Assembly (NCBI GenBank): GCA_029962745.1
Contig: CM057157.1
Coordinates: 30,568,503 to 30,632,502, forward strand
Direction of reading: 5' to 3'
Origin: Echinometra lucunter
Lineage: Eukaryota; Echinodermata; Echinoidea; Camarodonta; Echinometridae
Length of the DNA: 64,000 nt
The notes beneath the pieces are model-generated. The model made no database searches. It had not been told where the DNA came from and worked only from the letters and a program-made list of their open reading frames with translations. Each line of letters opens with the position of its first letter. Position 1 is the first letter of the stretch. The position numbers and the translations under genes were made by a program. This document shows, in pieces, positions 13,901 to 22,900 of the stretch.

Positions 13901-16900
13901 CTACACACAAATGTTCAGCCTGAACATTTCAACTGTTTTTTTTTGGTCATATTTGGAATGTGGGGCATTTGAAGATCAATCCTACTCAGGGGACATTTCT
14001 ACTATGATAATCTTCCAAACTAACATAAGAAGAAAGAGAAAGCTCACAAAGTATTTTTTACCTTTTCCAGATCTCACCCTTCTCTTTAAATTGAAAGCCC
14101 ATTCTAAACTCAAATTACTTTGGATGTAAGTAATACCAGCAGCACCTTTACCAATAACAGTGACACTAACAAAGCTTCATGTCTTGAACAAGGTGCCTGC
14201 CTTGGCGAGTTGCACAAGTCACCTTCTCGGGGCACTTTTAAGCTTCCTTATGTATTATATCTACGCTTTAATATACAAATAATGCACAGATGTGAGTGTG
14301 TTAGTTGCGCTGCAGCGCACTCAAGGGTATTTACAATGTGCGACTAGCACGAGGCGCTTGTGCCGAGTGCTTTTGCATAATATTGTAAATACCTGAAATG
14401 CCTGCATCATCACTAACATCACAAATTTAAATCTGTGCATTATTTGTTTTATAAAACGGGTCGGCAGTATGACTTAGTAGTGGAAAATTTGTTAAAACCC
14501 CTCCATATTTCCTCAGATCGCACAGACAAGGAGGCAACATCTGCTTTCTCTTATGACATCTCAAGCGTAGCCAGTGTCATGCGCTCCCGAGTAAGCGCAT
14601 CAAAATCCTTGTGATAGACTTCTAGAAAGAACGCGTATTTCATGGCGCATGTCTCAGTTTTTACTCGCTAGAGGTAAAGTGATGCATCCAAAATGCACAG
14701 TGATGCACAAAAAATGCACGGCTGGAAGGTTGCGGAGAATTAAAGCATGAACACGTGACATTCATACGCACTCGCTATTGGCTACATCCTTGAACCCGTT
14801 TAATAAATAATTTTAATAGATTACACTGTTATATATCTTGTATAGGGCTCTGAATCACGAACATTGAAGCAATACCATTACCAAGGTTGGCCTGACAAGG
14901 GAGTACCAAGGTTCGCTGGTCCTGTTCTTAAGATGATCAGAGATGTAGATGAAAGCCAGGAGAGTGCTGGGGATGTCCCTCTGCTGGTTCATTGCAGGTA
15001 ATTTCTCTCATAGTGAAGCTAGAAATTCCTCTGCCAGGATTGGCTACTGAGAGCTGTCCTGAGTTTAAAGGAAAATGCAATCCTCTGGAGAAATCAACCT
15101 TAATAAAAAGAGAGAATAGAGAGAAGCAATTTAAAATAAGTTCCATTAGAATTTACTTTCTATGGCGATCGTCAAATTGGCAGTGTTGCTTCAAAATGAC
15201 AGGTTTTTGTGCACAATTCTCCATATGCTTTCAGATTTTTCCTTTATCTCTCATGGTGCACCATGTCTCCTTAGGCGTCTTATCTTTATGTTGTTGTGCG
15301 AAAGAACGCATCCAGAACGCAAAATGGAAAATTATTGAAAATTAAATTTTGCAAACAATGATTAATAATTTCACTGGTAGCATGTAGACCTTCTAAATTG
15401 ACAAACCAATTTCTTGTGGCATGATCTTTGCTAAAATTCTATTCCATTATATCAAAATAGACATTTCAATTTGTGCATTTTTGTATTTTGCGTTCCGGAC
15501 GCGTTCTTCCGCACAATGACATAAAGATAAAACGCCTTAGCTCAAGATATGTCATGGAAAATGTCTTTGACACAACATGTGTTGAGTTTACAAAGAGGCA
15601 AGCAGCATCTAAAGAGATAATGGAGAAAAAGTCTGTGTGTGTTGTGGCAACAGAATTTGCTGGCGTGTGATATAGTGATGATAGGTTGAAAATTAATGGT
15701 GGTCGAATGAAGAGCACTTTACTCTCAATCTATATGTTGTGTTAAGATTAATATGTATGTATTTCCCTCCAAGTTGTTTGATTGCAAAGGTATTGATTTC
15801 TTAAAGGTTAACAGATGCAGAGTCAAATATTTCAGCTTCAGGGGATGCTGCCCTTAAAATCCAGGGGGGGGTCACAATCCAGACCCCCTTTTTTCAGAGA
15901 TTTTTTTTTTTTTTTATCAAAAATTGCTCTCACATCACTGATGTATATGGACTCACATAACCCTCAACCATACTTTTGTACATATACATGCTATTAAAAG
16001 ATGTTGAAATACTTTTTGTTGTTTCTCTTGTCCATAATAGTGCTGGTGCAGGAAGAACTGGTGTGATCATTGCAGTAGACAGTATCTTGCGAGAAGCTCA
16101 GAAGTCTGATCAAATTGACATCTTCACTTTCATCAACTCAATGAGAGAAAACAGACCACAGATGGTCCAGACTCCTGTGAGTAGCTTCCATTCCAGTCTC
16201 TTCTCTCGTTCTCCTTGTTCTCTTCTTACATCAAATTTTCTTGCTATTTTGTGTCATGGCATATACTATTATTTGTAAAAGTTTAAGACCACCTTGGAAT
16301 TTGTGGGTATTAACAATTTGGAATACATTCTTATGTCTCATTGAATGATTGCATGACATTTTTACTACATTGATCAGATGCACAAGTGTAATCACGGTAA
16401 TGATATAAGGCTTGTTGTTATTATCATTATTATTACTGCGATGATCAAGTGAGAGCCAAATTTGACCACAGACTAGAGTGGAATTCCCGCTCAGCGTCCT
16501 TTTTTCCACTAATCCCTTGTAATCACCCTGTCCCTGTGCAGACAAAAGAACAAAGATCAGGGAAAGCCAATGTGAATATCCGGGCGTGGAGAAGCCGATA
16601 AAAACTGATGGACGTGCCTTTTCATGTACCTAAGCCCATATGAATATATTGAAAATAAATATATGTCTGAAAAATAAATGTTTTACGTTGTTTTTCTTTT
16701 TGTTATTGCATTTTGGATGGGTGGTCTTAAACTTTCGCAAATGATGGTAATACAGCGTATGCATTTTTGTGGTTTGTAGACTCCTATCTAAGCACTTGTG
16801 CACCTCCATTGCAATTATTGTAATTCTGTAATACAAATCATTGTTGCACTTTGAGGAATATGTTATTCTACACATATTCCAGTAAAACTGTAATATCAGT

Positions 16901-19900
16901 TATCATGAAAAACTGCCAACAAAGAGTGAAAAGTGCTTTTCACTCTTTGTGATTTTCATCAAATCAAGTTAACTTCTTATCATTTCAATGACCCCCAAGA
17001 CCTCAGAAGTCACTCATATTGTAATGTAGAACATAATATGGGCTGCCATATTTTAAAGGGGCTAGAAAATGAGAAATCATGGGGAAAGGCAGGGTGATCT
17101 CGGATGAGAGAGGGGGAATGTAGTCGGCCGCTCAAGTTTCAAGAAGAGGGATAATCCATTCTAAACAACTGTGATTTATTGCCGTACGTGTTTCAAATTT
17201 CACGCAATGAAAGAGCTAATAAACAGCTAGTCATATGGAAAAACAATTACATGGCCAGCTCCCTGGGAGAGCCTAAGGGGTGTTACGTAATCCGCGGCGA
17301 CGACGTGTCGGGGAAAGGCAATGGAGTTTAATGGCTAGACTAACAAACCAGAAGTAAACTATATTTTGTATTTTGAAATGTTGGAGCATTATACAAGACG
17401 TCTCTTCGAGTGAACACGATGAGACCCGTTAAGAGTCTAAACACTTAGAGTTGTTGAGAAATGTGAGAACCCGAAGTGTATGACTAGGTTGAGTTCGGTA
17501 AACTTCATGCTGTTCGAACTGTTATCGCATTAGTCTGACGGGCTCGCATAACGGACGGATTATAGTGTACAAGTAAACAAGCCTTTTGCAAATTCGTTTT
17601 CCCCATGATTTCCCACTTGTTGGCCTCTTTAAAGCAAATTGCTTACACTAGCACTCCTTCTTCCACAAATGATTTAATGTTTGATGAACTGTAATAAGTT
17701 GACAATCTATCATTCTGTGTTTGTTTTTTGAAAAATGATTTTACATATACTTGCTTATTCATGATTCATTGTCAAAAAAAAGTACTTTGTATTTTATTTT
17801 ATATATGTTACTGAAAATTGTTGTACTTATATGAATGCAGAAGAAAATAAATTAGTATTAATCATTCATACCCAGTAACTTAAAGATTTTTTTTTTTCAA
17901 AGCAATGCTGTCACATGACTAGTATGTGGCGTTATCTTTTAACTTCATACTTTGATTTGTTTTGTTCTTTTGTTTACAGGAGCAATATGCTTTTGTTCAT
18001 GAGGCTGTGTTAGAAGGTTTAGTATGTGGGGATACCTTGATACTAGAAGGTGATATACCAGACAGAGTGGAACAGATCCAGTGGCCTAACCCACATACAG
18101 ACAAGTCACCTCTACAGCAAGAATTTGAGGTATTCATACTTTAATATTATTAAGTATTTGGCATCATCTAGGCCTAGGAGGGGAAAGTGAACTTAATCAC
18201 TGTGACCCTCGGGTCACTCCTCCCGTCATAACTTTTTTGAATGTGCAGGTGTACCACTACATCGGGGGTTTTCCCCCTACTCTTCTTCAAATAGGGCAGT
18301 GAGTTATTAATGTGCAAAGGTGGTGACTCCCCTCTACACAGGGCCTCTATTTAATGTCGTATCCGAGGGAGGGAGTGTTTTCCATTGAAACATAGCCTGC
18401 ATCTGTGAAACAGGAGTGGCATTTTAATACATAACACAGGCTTCAGTAATCTGCCCGGGATGGGCTCAAACCCATGATTTTTGGGACGACAGGCAGACAC
18501 TTTACTGAGCCAACTCATTAAATTAAGGAATTATCATTGAATCATTAAGAATGTGATGAAAATTCAAAAGAGAAAAGTCCTTTAAAATGTTCAAAAATGA
18601 CATTTACCTGTTTCTTGCATGTAACCTCTTCATATTTTGTTCAGTTTTTAAGTAAAATCTTAGGGTTGGAGATCATTATCTTGTAAGTGATTGCTTTGTT
18701 TCAGATATTGGACATAGTATCATCAGATGTGAGTGTCAGCTGTGCAGGAAGCAGTCCAGAGAATGAGGCTAAGAACAGATATCCGGATATCGTGCCTCGT
18801 AAGTCATCACTGTCTAGTCATGTTCATACTGAAACTTGTAAATTTACATATCATACCTCGTAAATCATCTCTATCTAGTCATGTTCATACAGAAACTTGT
18901 AAATCCACATATCATACCTTGTAAGTCATCTCTATCTAGTCATGTTCATACAGAAACTTATAAATGCACATATCATACCTTGTAAGTCATCTCTATCTAG
19001 TCATGTTCATACAGAAACTTATAAATGCACATATCATACCTTGTAAGTCATATCTGTCTAGGCATGTTCATACAGAAACTTATAAATCCACAACATAAGT
19101 GGGCAAGTCACATACGTCACGTACCACATCTTAAATTCAAGGATACTTATGATTACATTTTGTGAATGAGGCCCAACTGAAGCTTGAATTGATTGAAATA
19201 TAAAGTGAAATGACCCATTAGATGGTAATTTATGGTCAGAACAAGAGAGTATGAACTTGCACAAATTTTATTTTGGTGAGTACGCCTTGACCAGAATATG
19301 TTTCCAATAGGTACAGTGTATCAGCGTATTCTACCTGTAACTTGTAAACTACGAATCTGTTTTGTTATTTATAATACTTCATGAAAAATTATCATTTACC
19401 CATTTTCTGAAGAAAAAGGTTGGATTTAGATTTGTAGAATTCAAATGTATTTCCATTTGGTACAGAAGTGCTTCCAATCTACTCCATAAGCAATCAATGT
19501 CTAATGCTTGCATATCATGAATTAATTTTTCTAAATATTTATGTTTATATGATAAATTAATTTATAGTTTGTGTTGAATTTGTTTGTTTTTACGTGATTG
19601 CTAAGAAAGCAATTGGTATGTGCATGTACCAAACATTTTCATCTATATGAACGTTTATATTGTTATCTTACTTACAGAGGACCGAAGTCGACCCTATTTG
19701 ATGACTCCTAGTGACAGCAGCGATTCTAATAACTACATCAATGCCAGCTTTGTGTCTGTAAGTTCATACCCTAATCTCATCTTTGAAATGAAAGCGAGCC
19801 AAATGATAGAACAACCATTCAGGGTAATAGAGTTCTCGTTTGTTTGGTCTGTTGGCCAGGTGTCTGTCACAGCGGTGTGATTTGGGCTTTACATATATTA

Positions 19901-22900
19901 TCAGCTTCTCCTTTCATCCCCACTTTCCATTCGCTGCTTGTGGTCTGCATGTTCAGAGCTCGACTTTCCATGTTGCCATTTTAATAGGGGAAGGGGAATA
20001 TCACCTCAATGTAGCCATTCCTGTAACCTGTCTTTTTTTACTGTTTTTTATGATACCCCATCCAAACAAAGTTTGGAAGGGGTATGTAGGAATCAGCATA
20101 CGGTTGGGCGGTCAGTCCGTTGCAAATCTTGCGGATCGAACTACTTTCTCAGTTTTTGAGCAGTGCTCGTAAACTTTGGCACTCACATTAGCCTTGTGGT
20201 GAAGATGTGCAAGACTTTCATGTGTCGGAAAGTGTGTTGCCTTGGTAACGTCATATTTGGCAATAGATCAGGGGGAAATATTGCGGATCGACCACATCCT
20301 CATTTTTTGAGTAATGCTCGGGAAATTTAGCACACAAAGTGGGGCAAAGGTATTAATCACATTCAGAGATATTTCTAGTTAAAACTGACTGTTATTTATA
20401 TGTACATTTACTGTACCTACATGTATTTGTTGTTATTGTGTGTATTTCAATTAGGGTTACTCTAAGAAGAATGGTTTCATCACAACTCAGATGCCTCTAG
20501 ATAATACTGTGATTGATTTCTGGAGGTTAGTCTATGACTATCACATCTCAACTATCGTCATGCTCAATGAACTCAATGACAAGGTATGTGCTATGAAATT
20601 CATTCACCTTTTCCTAGTGTACAGTGGGCTATTTAAAGATTATTGAATGGTAAAAACTAGGTACTACTATTATTTCATTACGGGAGGTTAGTTTATGACT
20701 ATCACTTTATGACTATAGTTTATGTCATCGTCATGCTCAATCAATGACTAGGTACATTTATGTGCTATCCAGTCCATCAGCCTGAGTTCACTAAAGAGCT
20801 TTCTATTCAAACCGTGGTTAAAGTAAATGAAATCGCGTAAAGAGGAGTAAATAAGCATAGATGAGCATAAGTAAGCGTATAAAAGCGCATTACTGCCAGT
20901 CTGTTGGACAAGACAACATGCACGTTTTCCATCTTTGCAGATTTAAACCATGGTTTAAGTTAAACCTCTTGTGAATTCGGGCGTTGACTTTATCTATGAC
21001 TATCACATCTCCCCTATTGTTGTCAGCTCAGTTATACAGTGTGTGCTATCCATTGCATGAACATCATCATGATATACAGTGGGCTGTTAAATAGTATACT
21101 AGTATTAGGCTATCAAATGGTACAGGCTATTACTAATGTTCCTTCTGCAGGTTAGTGTAAAATTGACTTACAATACCCTCTTTACAAAAAATCAATGTGT
21201 CTCTAACTCTCTCAATTTCTACATGCTAGCAGAAAGCCATTTTTTTGGAGGGGGGGGGGGGGGGGGGGAACTAGACCTTCATGTTAAAACTTTGAATGCA
21301 AAGTCATGCTTTGTTTGTATGTATGTTTATTTTGTGAGCATAACACAGAGATTTTCAGTATATGTGACTGTCTTTTTCAGTATAGTAGACCTTTCCTCTT
21401 TTTCTTGTTCAAATCTTGTTTTAAGTGTATTTCAATCCTTACAGACATGTAGTATTTACTGGCCTGTCAGCACTAGGACTGTAACCTTTGGCCCCTTCAC
21501 CGTAGGTCACAAGGGGTCAGAGAACATGAACAGGGTCAAAGTTCGCACACTTGAAGTCAAATACAAAGAGGTCAGTAGCCTGGTACATGTATAATGATAA
21601 TAATGATAATATAGTTCATTTATATAGTGCAGCTGCATGTACTATACAAATGTACTCTACTGCGCTTTAAAAAGTATCATATTATGATACCTACCCTACC
21701 CACACTTGTTACGTAAACAAAAGTCTCATTAGTTTTGAATCTGTGCAGGCACTGTGACTTTACGATGCTGGCCCAAGATCAGAAATTTTTTTGACTTTTC
21801 AGTGTTTAATATTCACCTTAAGGAGCGAAAAGACTTCACTGCATCTTCAATAGTTTTGCTTCTATCTTGTTACTGACCAGCTGAAAGCAAGGAAATTTGA
21901 CAAATAGTTTTTGGAGGGCCTACCAAAATTGTACATAACCTTTAAACTTTGTTTCCATCTCTGTATTAGTTCAATTCAATTCACTTCATTTATATCCACA
22001 ACAGTATAAAAAAAAAAAACTTAAAAACACAAACGAAAATATGAAGAACATCAAAATAGGAAAAATAGGAGGAAATGTATGATATCATTGTGGATGGAGC
22101 CAACAAGAAGACAATGAACAGTCTTAAAAGTGCTGGCTCCCAACATATAACATAAATCTTAATAGTTATTATGGATTAACGTATTTGTAAACAATAATGA
22201 ATAGATATTTTGATTCGACTATATTATCGCAGTGATGTATTTTTGGACTGCAACAAGGATAGACAACATAAATGTCATGTAGTTTTTAACATTCAGTCAT
22301 CGCAATGAATGTTTACAGGAAGTCCATGAGATCCGTCAATTTGAGGTCCAGACCTGGCCCAAGCCTGATGAAGTCCAGGACCAAGACCAATCTATGGATG
22401 CAGTCCTTCAACTCATGGACTACCTTCACAAGTGTGAGATCCAGAGGAGAGAGGAACACCATGGAGATGGGCCTCCTATTCTAGTCCATTGTTTGTAAGT
22501 CTATCTTGTAGTCACAGTCTATATTTCATGTATTCTGCAATTTAGCCCAGTGCTTGATGGTTAGCATCTAATCAACATGAGTTTGTAGAAGTCATCACTG
22601 CATTGAACATCACTTTGGCTTTTGATAATGTTATTTGTAAGGAAGAACATGATATCACTGAATCCACTTCCTTGAGTCTCTGATGTATTTTTAAAAAATA
22701 TGTTTATCCTATTTATTGCTCTATATGGAATAACCTAAGATTTATGCAGAATCTTTTGTGATGAAAGCAGAGTGATAGGCATTGGGAAGCAAAGAATCTT
22801 TGGATGAAAAGATGGGGGATAAGTGTTTCAGGAGGAGCTTGAAGACTATTCAATTTATACACATATGTTAGATTTGACATGCCTTTCAGGGTTTCATGAT

